The notes below the pieces were generated by a model that saw nothing but the letters and a program-made list of their open reading frames with translations, had not been told where the DNA came from and did no database searches. From assembly GCA_017455525.1 (NCBI GenBank), contig JAFTAP010000049.1:1-44027 (forward strand): a stretch of 44,027 bases of DNA, given 5' to 3'. The translations under genes and the position numbers were made by a program. Of this stretch, positions 1 to 7,619 are shown piece after piece; the first letter of the stretch is position 1, and every line of letters starts with the position of its first letter. The DNA comes from Lachnospiraceae bacterium. Its GTDB lineage: Bacteria > Bacillota > Clostridia > Lachnospirales > Lachnospiraceae.

Positions 1-140
1 GCTCCCGCCATGCTCCGTCCATTCGGAATCCGCTAATTTGCTACGCAAATTGCTACTTCCTCATGTCCGGGCGGGTCACAAGTTCCAAATCCTATTTGTG
101 CAAGCACAATCGGATTTGTACCTTTTGACCCTAGCATCAT
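1..140 (-). mobile_element. MITE-like repeat, copy A, cut by window edge
   Basis: This stretch is the reverse complement of 43812-43951 with only three mismatches in 140 bases (at 5, 67 and 83). Its inner boundary is the terminal repeat ending AGCATCAT at 140. It holds no ORF. It contains nested hairpins: an AATTTGC/GCAAATT pair near 34-50, and a CAAATCC/GGATTTG stem with an inner TTGTGC/GCACAA stem at about 86-118. The outer end lies beyond the window, so total length can only be inferred from copy B (about 206 bp). Strand is given relative to copy B as plus. I infer a non-autonomous element mobilised in trans; no transposase is present here. Confidence 0.75.
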
Positions 141-153
141 ACTATTATATAAT
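125..153 (+). promoter_or_regulatory. aroC promoter with -35 inside the MITE end
   Basis: TTGACC (125-130), a 17-bp spacer and a perfect TATAAT (148-153) form a near-consensus sigma-A promoter. The -35 box lies within the terminal repeat of the MITE-like element and the -10 box lies in flanking DNA. Transcription would start near 160, about 28 nt before the chosen aroC start. Confidence 0.65.
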
Positions 154-187
154 ATGTTTTTAAATGGTGAAAGGTCAAAATATTTTC

Positions 188-1321
188 ATGGCTGCGGGTT
201 CTGGTTTTGGTAAAAATTTCAGAGTGACGACCTTCGGGGAATCGCATGGCAAGGCTTTAGGATGCGTCATAGACGGGTGTCCTGCGGGATTAGTCTTGTC
301 TGAGGACGACCTGATTCCTTATATGTCAAGGCGTAAGCCTGGACAGTCTGAGTTTACTACCGCAAGGAATGAAGACGATGCTCCGGAGATAGTGTCGGGA
401 ATCTTTGAGGGTAAGACAACCGGCACTCCCATAGCTATTATCATATACAATAAAGACCAGCGCTCAAAGGATTACAGCGACATTGCCGATATCTACAGAC
501 CGGGGCATGCAGATTATACCTTTGATAAGAAATTCGGGATAAGGGATTACAGGGGTGGTGGAAGATCATCGGGCAGGGAGACCGCCGCAAGAGTGGCTGC
601 GGGAGCAGTCGCAGCGAAGCTATTAGAGCATTTTAACATAAAGGCAAGGGCATATACTAAATCAATCGGTCCCGTCACCATAAATAGCTATGATGCTAAT
701 GAGATAAATAACCTTTACATGCCCGATCATGAAGCTTATGAAAAGGCCTCGGATTATATACAGAGTCTTATGAAAAAAGGCGATTCCGCAGGGGGCGTTA
801 TTGAGTGTGTCATAAGCGGTGTTCCTGCGGGACTTGGCGATCCTGTATTCGATAAGCTTGACGCACTGCTCTCTCATGCCGTAATGTCGATCGGAGCAGT
901 GAAGGGAGTTGAGATAGGCGACGGATTTAACGTATCCTTTACCACCGGTTCGCAGAATAATGACGCTTTCATTGCAGGCTCCGATGGTAATAGCATAAAG
1001 GCATCTAACCATTCAGGCGGGATACTCGGCGGCATATCAGACGGCTCTGACATAATATTCAGATGCGCTATAAAGCCTACTCCGTCTATATCCATGCCGC
1101 AGAAGACTGTGGATAAGGACGGAAATCAAAAGGAAATAGTAATAAAGGGCAGGCACGATCCCGTAGTAGTTCCGAGAGCGGTAGTCGTAGTCGAGGCTAT
1201 GGCAAATATCGTGGTAGCCGATGCTATGCTTGGACATTTGGGAGACAAGATTGATTTCATGAAAGAGGTATTTCAGAATGGCAGCAGCAAAAACAGCAAA
1301 GAAAGTAAAGACAGAAGCTAA
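188..1321 (+). CDS. aroC: Chorismate synthase
   Basis: This cytoplasmic enzyme converts 5-enolpyruvylshikimate-3-phosphate to chorismate using reduced FMN, the last common step of aromatic amino-acid synthesis. Family signatures are clear: FRVTTFGESHG at the N-terminus, RRKPGQS, NKDQRSKDY, RPGHADYT, RDYRGGGRSSGRET and a C-terminal KGRHDPVVVPRA. The 377-aa length is close to the family norm. I chose the ATG at 188 because MAAGSGFGKNFR matches the usual MxGxxxGxxFR start; an in-frame ATG at 164 would add eight unconserved residues, and GAAAGG at 169-174 is a somewhat distant ribosome site for 188. The last 44 bases overlap the next gene out of frame. aroB lies far away at 19328-20437, so the shikimate genes are not one operon here. 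Confidence 0.97.
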   Translation: MAAGSGFGKNFRVTTFGESHGKALGCVIDGCPAGLVLSEDDLIPYMSRRKPGQSEFTTARNEDDAPEIVSGIFEGKTTGTPIAIIIYNKDQRSKDYSDIADIYRPGHADYTFDKKFGIRDYRGGGRSSGRETAARVAAGAVAAKLLEHFNIKARAYTKSIGPVTINSYDANEINNLYMPDHEAYEKASDYIQSLMKKGDSAGGVIECVISGVPAGLGDPVFDKLDALLSHAVMSIGAVKGVEIGDGFNVSFTTGSQNNDAFIAGSDGNSIKASNHSGGILGGISDGSDIIFRCAIKPTPSISMPQKTVDKDGNQKEIVIKGRHDPVVVPRAVVVVEAMANIVVADAMLGHLGDKIDFMKEVFQNGSSKNSKESKDRS

Positions 1322-2378
1322 GACTGAGAGCAAGGCAAAATACGTAGTATACGCCGCAGGCTACACGAGGGATCACAAGCACGGCATCTGGCTTTATGAT
1401 TATGACCCAAAGAAGGGACGCATCAAGTTTAAGGCCGAGACCGAAATCTCCAATCCTTCATATATTTCGGTATCCCACAGCGGTAAGCGGCTTTATTCCA
1501 TAACGGACGAGGGTGTCCATGCTTATACCATAGAGCCTGACGGCGAGCTTACCTTCCTCAATAAATCCGGCATAAACGGCATGCGCGGCTGTTATATATC
1601 AACGGATTATGAGGATAAGTTCCTGTTCGTGGCAGGCTACCATGACGGCAAGGTGACAGTCCTTTCACTTAAAGAAGACGGATCGATAAATAAAATCTGT
1701 GAAGAGATATATCACAAGGGGTTCGGCTCGGTAGGCGAGAGGAATTTCATGCCGCACATCGACTGCGTGAAGATGACGAGAGACAATAAATATCTCTGTG
1801 CCACCGACGTCGGAATGGATCATGTAAGGGTATATAAGCTTGACCACGCTACAGGCAGGCTCACTCTTGCGGATATAATAAGGTCTGAGATAGAGTCCGC
1901 CCCACATCAGATAAAATTCTCTCTCGATGGGAAATTCGCATATATAATTCACGAGATGAAGAATATAATCGATGTCTATTCCTACAAGGATAATAACGGC
2001 TCGCCGGATTTCGAGAAGATCCAGTCAGTAAGCACGGTGAACGATTATCATGCCGGAAACACCGCGGCTTACGCCATACAGCTTTCGCATGATGGTAAGC
2101 ATATGTACTGCTCTAATGCGGGCGATAATTCCGTATCGGCATTTGACAGGGATGAGAAGACAGGAATGCTTACAAAGCTTTTCACCCTCCCGATATCAGG
2201 TGACTTCCCTAAGGACATAGCGATATCGGACGATGATAAGTTCCTGCTCTCGATAAATAATGAATCAAGCACTATCTCCTTCTTCCGCATCAACTTAAAA
2301 GAAGGAACGATAGTAATGAATGGTCCGATGGAGAAGTTTCACTCGGGAAACTGCATCATAATACACAGGCTGTCATAA
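1278..2378 (+). CDS. Lactonase-family seven-bladed beta-propeller protein
   Basis: The 366-aa protein belongs to the COG2706 lactonase family (6-phosphogluconolactonase type of beta-propeller). From about residue 23 it shows repeated propeller-blade patterns such as YISVSHSGKRLYS, PHIDCVKMTRDNKYL, APHQIKFSLDGKFAYI, YAIQLSHDGKHMYCSN and PKDIAISDDDKFLLS. Family knowledge suggests hydrolysis of a sugar lactone in the cytoplasm, but many members have unknown substrates. The first 20 residues are Ala/Lys/Glu-rich and lie over the 3' end of aroC. GAAAGAGG at 1261-1268 sits 9 nt before the ATG, so translation is probably coupled to aroC. No signal peptide or membrane segment is visible. The gene converges on hypA with 21 bp between stops and no obvious terminator. 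Confidence 0.85.
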   Translation: MAAAKTAKKVKTEAKTESKAKYVVYAAGYTRDHKHGIWLYDYDPKKGRIKFKAETEISNPSYISVSHSGKRLYSITDEGVHAYTIEPDGELTFLNKSGINGMRGCYISTDYEDKFLFVAGYHDGKVTVLSLKEDGSINKICEEIYHKGFGSVGERNFMPHIDCVKMTRDNKYLCATDVGMDHVRVYKLDHATGRLTLADIIRSEIESAPHQIKFSLDGKFAYIIHEMKNIIDVYSYKDNNGSPDFEKIQSVSTVNDYHAGNTAAYAIQLSHDGKHMYCSNAGDNSVSAFDRDEKTGMLTKLFTLPISGDFPKDIAISDDDKFLLSINNESSTISFFRINLKEGTIVMNGPMEKFHSGNCIIIHRLS

Positions 2379-2399
2379 GTCAGTCATTATCACGAAGCA

Positions 2400-2741
2400 T
2401 CATGGGGTTTTTATTGAGCTTATCAAGAATTCTTTCCCCGTGCCCTTTATAATCCTGCCCTCGCCTCCGCATAAGGGACAGGCAAAATCCTTTTCATGGT
2501 CAAACTCATGCCCGCATGATGAGCATTTAAATCTCGCTTTTTTATGATGGAATACAAGCTTCGCGTTCTCACAGGAATGTCCTTCGGACAAGAAGTCGAA
2601 GTACATCTGCACGCACTCTCCGATATATGAAGAAAGCTCGCCTATGACTATATGAATCTCTGAAATCTCCGATATGCCCTTATTCTCCGACTCCTCATCA
2701 AGAGTCCGTATCAGATCCTCTACTGCAGGAAGCTCATGCAT
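2400..2741 (-). CDS. hypA: Hydrogenase nickel-incorporation protein HypA
   Basis: This small metallochaperone delivers nickel to [NiFe] hydrogenase or urease maturation. The 113-aa product has the expected MHE start (His2 is the nickel ligand) and a zinc site made of two CxxC pairs, KCSSCGHEF and FACPLCGGEG. Length matches the family (about 113-118 aa). It is the last gene of an operon and overlaps the DUF5662 gene by 8 bp. No hypB or other hyp genes, hydrogenase or urease subunits occur in the window, so it is an orphan here; the partner enzyme must lie elsewhere. Confidence 0.93.
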   Translation of the reverse strand: MHELPAVEDLIRTLDEESENKGISEISEIHIVIGELSSYIGECVQMYFDFLSEGHSCENAKLVFHHKKARFKCSSCGHEFDHEKDFACPLCGGEGRIIKGTGKEFLISSIKTP

Positions 2742-3345
2742 AAGTACCGCCTAAAGCATAAATAACTTTCTGTAATGCCCTAAGCCAGTCATTAGAGCTG
2801 CCTTTCAGATAGCGCTCCCTTATGAACTTAAAAGTTCTCTCCTCTCCATATACTGCTATCATCTTTAAGAAAGCATGAAGCTCCTTCTTCGTTTCCTCAT
2901 TCATAAATATCTTATCCATGGATCTCTCATAGTATTTTAGCGGCATGTCAGATGTGTACTTGCCCTTATTATATATCTTGGATGCGGCTACCCTGTCGCA
3001 GATCATCTCGACGAGATACTTTCTCGGCATCTCTACAGGCACCATGCCGCCTGATGTCGCAGGCGCAAGCGATACCTCTGAGCAGTAGTCAACCCAGTAC
3101 TCATAATGGTGCTTATTCCTGCCCTTGTGATGAAGCCACGACTCCGAATAACCCTTGTCCTCCCGCTCGGCATTATTAGGGCTTCTATAGCCTTGATAAT
3201 ACCTCGCCCCGTTCATGAACTCCGTAAGCGAGTATTTAGAGAGATCATGGGTGAGTCCCTGCCAGTACAGCCCGCACATAAAGCAGCATCTTGCGACCTC
3301 CATGCGGTGTTCTGTTATCGTGATAAAATGCTTTAAAATCTCCAT
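2734..3345 (-). CDS. DUF5662 family protein
   Basis: The 203-aa soluble protein resembles the DUF5662 family of unknown function. A His/Asp-rich N-terminal half is visible: HFITITEHR, GLTHDLSKYS, then WLHHKGRNKHHYEYWVDY. The spacing of His and Asp residues suggests a metal site, but that is inference. The C-terminal half is Lys/Glu-rich and helical (MNEETKKELHAFLKM). It overlaps the TraX-family gene by 13 bp upstream and hypA by 8 bp downstream, so these are translated as one operon. No function should be assigned. Confidence 0.8.
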   Translation of the reverse strand: MEILKHFITITEHRMEVARCCFMCGLYWQGLTHDLSKYSLTEFMNGARYYQGYRSPNNAEREDKGYSESWLHHKGRNKHHYEYWVDYCSEVSLAPATSGGMVPVEMPRKYLVEMICDRVAASKIYNKGKYTSDMPLKYYERSMDKIFMNEETKKELHAFLKMIAVYGEERTFKFIRERYLKGSSNDWLRALQKVIYALGGTYA

Positions 3346-4004
3346 AATGTCTCCCTAATTATAACCAATACCATAAGATGCACGGGATAGAACACATAAA
3401 ACAGCCACTTGCTAAAACCGTTCTCAAATCCCCTCCTGCCATTATAAAAATGAATCGGCAGATATGACAGCACCCCGAAATACTCTATCTGATTTGAAAA
3501 AAACGGAAGCATAAATACCACCCCTGCCCCAACCTTGAGTACCTCGATGTTATGAAATATATACATACTCGCTATAAGCCCTATCCCTATCCACCTGTAA
3601 TCCGTATGCATAAGCTGGGCGGCTATCCCGAAAGGCACCGCTATCATCATCTGAAGCAGATACCTTATGTATATATTATCATATTTTACCATACTCATAA
3701 GGGATATCGCCATAAGCCCTAAAAGCAGCGTCCAGAAGACATTCTGATGACCGAAGTCAATAAAGCTCTCATGGAAAGCAAGGTCAAAAGGCACCTCGGA
3801 TATAATGCCGAATATAAGCAGGCGGAGCATATAATTCTTTAGATTCCTCGTATGGCAGAAGCCCTCTACCAGCAGGAAACAGTATATCGGAAACGCAAGC
3901 CTGCCTATATATCTAAGCCATAGTTGTCCCGGATACAGGACATCACCGGTATGGTCTATGAGCATGGATATTACGGCTATAAGCTTTAACGCAAAGCCTG
4001 TCAT
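3333..4004 (-). CDS. TraX family membrane protein
   Basis: This 223-aa protein is almost wholly hydrophobic, with about seven or eight predicted membrane segments. The N-terminal signature (FALKLIAVISMLIDHTGDVL, then RYIGRLAFPIYCFLLVEGF) is characteristic of the TraX family, named after the F-pilin acetylase. Chromosomal members in Firmicutes are thought to be membrane acyltransferases, possibly for envelope glycans or peptides; the substrate is unknown. Its ATG overlaps the stop of the GlgX-like gene in a 4-bp ATGA arrangement, implying translational coupling. There are no conjugation genes nearby, so this is not a transfer operon. Confidence 0.88.
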   Translation of the reverse strand: MTGFALKLIAVISMLIDHTGDVLYPGQLWLRYIGRLAFPIYCFLLVEGFCHTRNLKNYMLRLLIFGIISEVPFDLAFHESFIDFGHQNVFWTLLLGLMAISLMSMVKYDNIYIRYLLQMMIAVPFGIAAQLMHTDYRWIGIGLIASMYIFHNIEVLKVGAGVVFMLPFFSNQIEYFGVLSYLPIHFYNGRRGFENGFSKWLFYVFYPVHLMVLVIIRETLWRF

Positions 4005-5788
4005 ATGGCTCTAAGCATCACTATGCTCCTTGCATAGACCGCAAGCTCATTCTTATCCGCATCATATATGCCGGACTCCCTGCCATTGCCGGAAGAAAGG
4101 CATATTTCCCATTTCCTGCCCTTTCCCGCCTTAGGCGGGTGGAACCTGTGCCCCGTCCAGTGCATGTTGTAGGCTATATAGAAATCATCATCACATCTGC
4201 CGGCAGAAGCCTTCTCATATGCGCCGGCATACATCACTGCAAAGTGCCTGTTGTAATTCGCAAAGCTCTGGTTCCAAGCCTGCTCGCCGTGGAAGGACAC
4301 ATCAGGAGCGCCGCATGAAATATAATCGTACATCTTCTTGGCATATCTTCCGTGAAACACCGGATGCTCCTTGCGAAGCGCTATAAGCGACCGCATGAAA
4401 TCATAAAATTCTTTATTCTTATCTATATCATTCCAGTCAAGGTATGAAATCTTGTTATCCTGGCACCATGCATTGTTATTCCCTCTCTGGGAATTGCAGA
4501 ACTCATCGCCCGACCTTATCATCGGGACTCCCTGTGAGAGAAGAAGAAGCATCATAGCATTCTTCATCTGCCGAAGCCTGAGCGAATTCACCGCTTTCTT
4601 ACGGCTTATTCCCTCTTCCCCGCAATTCCACGAATAATTATAATCAGAGCCGTCCGTGCCGTTTTCACCGTTCTTCTCATTATGCTTCCGCTCGAAGCTG
4701 ACAAGATCCTTTAATGTAAAGCCGTAATATGTCGTGACATAATTTATTAAAGCAGATCTCTCAGGATTAGCGAGTATATGCTTTGAAACGGAAGAAAGCA
4801 TATCCTCGTCGCCCTTTAGGTACTTTCGCATATCATACATGAAAGGATCGTTCATCACGCCTATATTCTTGACAGCAGGAGCTGTCCTGCCATATACCGC
4901 ATCTATATCTATCTCCGTGAATAAAAGCTTAGTGTCGAGCAGATAAGGATCCTTAGCTATCTCCCTAAACGGAAGGTCCGCACCCATGACCTCGAAGCCG
5001 TCCACATCAAAATTAAGAAGCCAGTACCTTAGCACTTCTATAATAAAACCCGCCTGTGTGCCCGCCGTAAAATAAAACTGCATTATAAGCTCCATCTTAT
5101 TCTTATGAAGCTCATCAACAAGACTCGCAAATTCTTCTATAGGATTTCCCACTGAATATGCAGGCTTAGGCACGAAATAATTTCCCGACACGTATCCCCA
5201 GAGATTAAGCCTCTGCTTGCTGCCGATCTCCGACTTCTGTTCCGTTATCTCATCAAAATCATACGCCGGCTGCATAAGGATGGATGTCACGCCAAGCTTC
5301 TTGATATAGGGTATCTTCTCCTTTAATCCGTCAAAGGTTCCGGCATTCTTTACCTTTGACGAGCTATCCATCGTAAACGCCCTGACATTGAGCAGATAAA
5401 GTATCATATCCTCCCATTCTATATGAGGACTCTTATGCTTTATATCAGTCACGGGCGTCTCAAATCCGCCTATGCCGTCGCGCCTTCCGAATTTATTATT
5501 TCCGTCTATGCTCTTAATATATGGATCGATATATTCCTGCCTGCCTGATTTAAGCTTATATAGATAGTTCTTAGGATCGATCCCCTTCACGGTGACAGAA
5601 TGCACCGCCCCCACACGGTAATCCTTGGGATAATGTATGGAATAAAGACGTTTCCTGTCTTTCTTTGAGAAAAGCTCTAAGGTAAGAGGTCTCTCAATAT
5701 CCGAAGCAACAGAAACCGTCGCCTCGTTTCCATCTGTGACAGGACCTAGTTTAGCGAAATCACCCTTGCAGGTATCATATTTTTTCAT
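4001..5788 (-). CDS. GlgX-like GH13 protein lacking catalytic residues (putative pseudoenzyme)
   Basis: The 595-aa protein aligns by eye with glycogen-debranching/isoamylase proteins of GH13. It has an N-terminal beta-sandwich-like domain (about 1-130), a barrel and a C-terminal beta domain. GlgX landmarks remain: NYVTTxxGFTLKDLVSFERKHNEKNGE, then LLLSQGVPMIRSGDE and QRGNNNAWCQDN. The active site does not. The region II nucleophile Asp is Met268 (VDGFEVM for VDGFRFD) and the Arg two before it is Glu266. The region IV His-Asp pair is Tyr354-Tyr355. Region I reads QFYFTAG (from Gln237) in place of DVVYNH. Only the region III Glu292 survives. The ATG at 5788 has AGGAAGG 7 nt upstream; an upstream TTG at 5851 is less likely. 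It may bind glycans without cleaving them. Confidence 0.85.
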   Translation of the reverse strand: MKKYDTCKGDFAKLGPVTDGNEATVSVASDIERPLTLELFSKKDRKRLYSIHYPKDYRVGAVHSVTVKGIDPKNYLYKLKSGRQEYIDPYIKSIDGNNKFGRRDGIGGFETPVTDIKHKSPHIEWEDMILYLLNVRAFTMDSSSKVKNAGTFDGLKEKIPYIKKLGVTSILMQPAYDFDEITEQKSEIGSKQRLNLWGYVSGNYFVPKPAYSVGNPIEEFASLVDELHKNKMELIMQFYFTAGTQAGFIIEVLRYWLLNFDVDGFEVMGADLPFREIAKDPYLLDTKLLFTEIDIDAVYGRTAPAVKNIGVMNDPFMYDMRKYLKGDEDMLSSVSKHILANPERSALINYVTTYYGFTLKDLVSFERKHNEKNGENGTDGSDYNYSWNCGEEGISRKKAVNSLRLRQMKNAMMLLLLSQGVPMIRSGDEFCNSQRGNNNAWCQDNKISYLDWNDIDKNKEFYDFMRSLIALRKEHPVFHGRYAKKMYDYISCGAPDVSFHGEQAWNQSFANYNRHFAVMYAGAYEKASAGRCDDDFYIAYNMHWTGHRFHPPKAGKGRKWEICLSSGNGRESGIYDADKNELAVYARSIVMLRAI

Positions 5789-5966
5789 AGTGTAGCCTTC
5801 CTGCGCTTTAGCATGAGAAATGACCTCTTCTACCCTGCTGTAAAATGGCAATACATATTAATAATATCACAAACAGAGAAAAGATGCACTAGTGAGAAGT
5901 TTTAATCAATTCGGTTGTGCCTGTGAATAAATGACTTTACGGCGATAGGCAGTATTTATTGCCTGG

Positions 5967-6881
5967 TCATGGCTCTATGATAGATTCACAGGCTGAGCAG
6001 ACATAGGCTCCGTCTATAAGAGTCAGATTGCCCTGACCGCATATAGGGCAGATATCTCCATGATCTATGAAGGATATCGGGTGGTCCCGCTTGAATTTTT
6101 CACTGAAGTCCGCCTCATGATCCTTCTTTTCGGTATCGGGCATGGAACCAGCGTCATTATCGCTCATTATACCGTCATTATCTTCGGAAGCATTCGATTT
6201 TTTATTCTCTGACTCCTCGTATAGACCTGCCTTTGCAAGGCTGTGCATCTGCTTGATATTGATATATTCATTTATAGACGGCTCAACGGATATGATCTCA
6301 CACCCGCATCGCACTGTCTTGATGTCCAGCTGGGTCGCATGTAGAACCTTTGCGGTTATATAGAAGTCCTTATTTAAATATTCGTCCTTAAATTTCGTAT
6401 ACACCAGTCTGTGCATAGGATTCTTCTCGGCAAGAGCGATGTCTATATTTATACCAACACCCATGACAGACACATCAAATACCGTACAGGGATACTTTCC
6501 CTGTAGGTCGCTCATCGTACAGCTTGCCTTATAGTTTATTGGTACACGTAAGGCGCTCCTCCTGTTCTCAGGTATGCTGTCAGACGGGCATTTTATGACA
6601 TAATGACCTCTGGGCTTGCCCACATATTCTATCTTAGGATCCTTCCATGTATGGTTTCTGCCCGATTTCTGATTATGATAATTTATCCTCTGATTCAGGC
6701 ATCTCTTATTATCAATATGCAGGTTATTCCCATGGATAGTTATAGGATCGGTATATATAGTGCATAAAGGGTCATTTTTATCCACCTTGCGTAAAAGCGA
6801 TGTAGTGAAATCAAAATGCTTATCGCCTATGTCAAAGGAAATTATTATATTGTCGTCCTTATTGATGTCCCCTAAAAGCAT
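5967..6881 (-). CDS. PilZ-domain protein with C-terminal zinc ribbon
   Basis: This 304-aa cytoplasmic protein is probably a c-di-GMP receptor. An N-terminal YcgR-like domain (about 1-100) is followed by a PilZ domain with both ligand motifs: RxxxR (Arg108 and Arg112 in NRRSALR) and DxSxxG (Asp136, Ser138, Gly141 in DVSVMGVG). An acidic, low-complexity linker (about 222-262) leads to a zinc ribbon with Cys278, Cys281, Cys295 and Cys298 (CPICG ... CSAC). YcgR-type proteins act on flagella or exopolysaccharide synthesis; the ribbon suggests docking to another macromolecule, which is inference. It lies 11 bp downstream of the YgjV-GNAT gene and is probably cotranscribed with it. Confidence 0.83.
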   Translation of the reverse strand: MLLGDINKDDNIIISFDIGDKHFDFTTSLLRKVDKNDPLCTIYTDPITIHGNNLHIDNKRCLNQRINYHNQKSGRNHTWKDPKIEYVGKPRGHYVIKCPSDSIPENRRSALRVPINYKASCTMSDLQGKYPCTVFDVSVMGVGINIDIALAEKNPMHRLVYTKFKDEYLNKDFYITAKVLHATQLDIKTVRCGCEIISVEPSINEYINIKQMHSLAKAGLYEESENKKSNASEDNDGIMSDNDAGSMPDTEKKDHEADFSEKFKRDHPISFIDHGDICPICGQGNLTLIDGAYVCSACESIIEP

Positions 6882-6892
6882 TTTAAAACCTC

Positions 6893-7510
6893 TTAGTCAC
6901 GCAGTTCATTCACATACCCCGCATCACTTTGTACGAAGCCCATCTCCTTCATGTATTCCTCATGCCCCTGAGATTTACTTGAAAATACGAGCCTGTCTAT
7001 ATCATATTCCGTAAGGTGTTTATAAAGAAACTTGCCGACAGAAGCATCACGATATGCCGGAGTCGCATAATCAATTATTATCCGCACCGTTCCCTTCTCC
7101 GTCTCGTTTCCCAAGAGAATCCCCGCAGGAATCGTGTCACAGGTGACAATATAAGCCTGGTCGCAGTCGTCTGATACCTCTATCGCAGCATCAGGGAAGT
7201 ACTTCAATATATCTTCCCTGTAATGCTCAAGCAGGTATTTCATCATCCCCTCACCCGCGCTGACCTTAATAAGCTGGAAATGCCTCTCCTTCTTCCCAAG
7301 CTGAATAAGCTGCCATATATTTATCATCACAAGGCAGAAATTCATCAGCGCCGTAGGATACGAGCGAATTATAAGCGCATATATCATAAATATAACGCTG
7401 CCCGTGGTATTTACGATCCTAAGCTTCTTAACCGATGTCATCAGCATCGACACCACGACGAGCATCGAGCCGAAATATCCAAAAAGCTCTATAAATAACT
7501 TTACATTCAT
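6893..7510 (-). CDS. YgjV-type membrane domain fused to GNAT acetyltransferase domain
   Basis: The 205-aa product has about three membrane helices at residues 5-75 (LFIELFGYFGSMLVVVSMLM, VIFMIYALIIRSYPTAL, FCLVMINIWQLIQL), resembling the YgjV inner-membrane family. A cytoplasmic GNAT-like domain follows at about 80-205. The GNAT part shows the strand/loop pattern VRIIIDYATPAYRDASVGKFLY and the C-terminal YMKEMGFVQ typical of the fold. An acetyl-CoA-dependent role at the membrane is plausible but the substrate is unknown. No ribosome site precedes the ATG, and a putative extended -10 ends 7 bases before it. Confidence 0.78.
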   Translation of the reverse strand: MNVKLFIELFGYFGSMLVVVSMLMTSVKKLRIVNTTGSVIFMIYALIIRSYPTALMNFCLVMINIWQLIQLGKKERHFQLIKVSAGEGMMKYLLEHYREDILKYFPDAAIEVSDDCDQAYIVTCDTIPAGILLGNETEKGTVRIIIDYATPAYRDASVGKFLYKHLTEYDIDRLVFSSKSQGHEEYMKEMGFVQSDAGYVNELRD

Positions 7511-7516
7511 GACTAT

Positions 7517-7525
7517 ATCATACCA
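7517..7525 (-). promoter_or_regulatory. Extended -10 before YgjV-GNAT gene
   Basis: Read on the minus strand, TGG-TATGAT forms an extended -10 with only six bases before the ATG at 7510. The matching -35 region is poor. A start seven bases downstream would fall on the A of the start codon, which would make the transcript leaderless. Confidence 0.4.
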
Positions 7526-7619
7526 TAAATTAGTCTGTTATTTGTTCTTTAAATAATAATTCCTTTTTATAACACTTCCTCTCCGTACTTTCCTGTACCT
7601 TATTTCATCAAAGCTAACA

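Noticed and set aside
3333-4004. Conjugation gene traX
   Set aside because: Only the family name links it to transfer. No other tra or mob genes occur, and chromosomal TraX-family proteins are common in Firmicutes.
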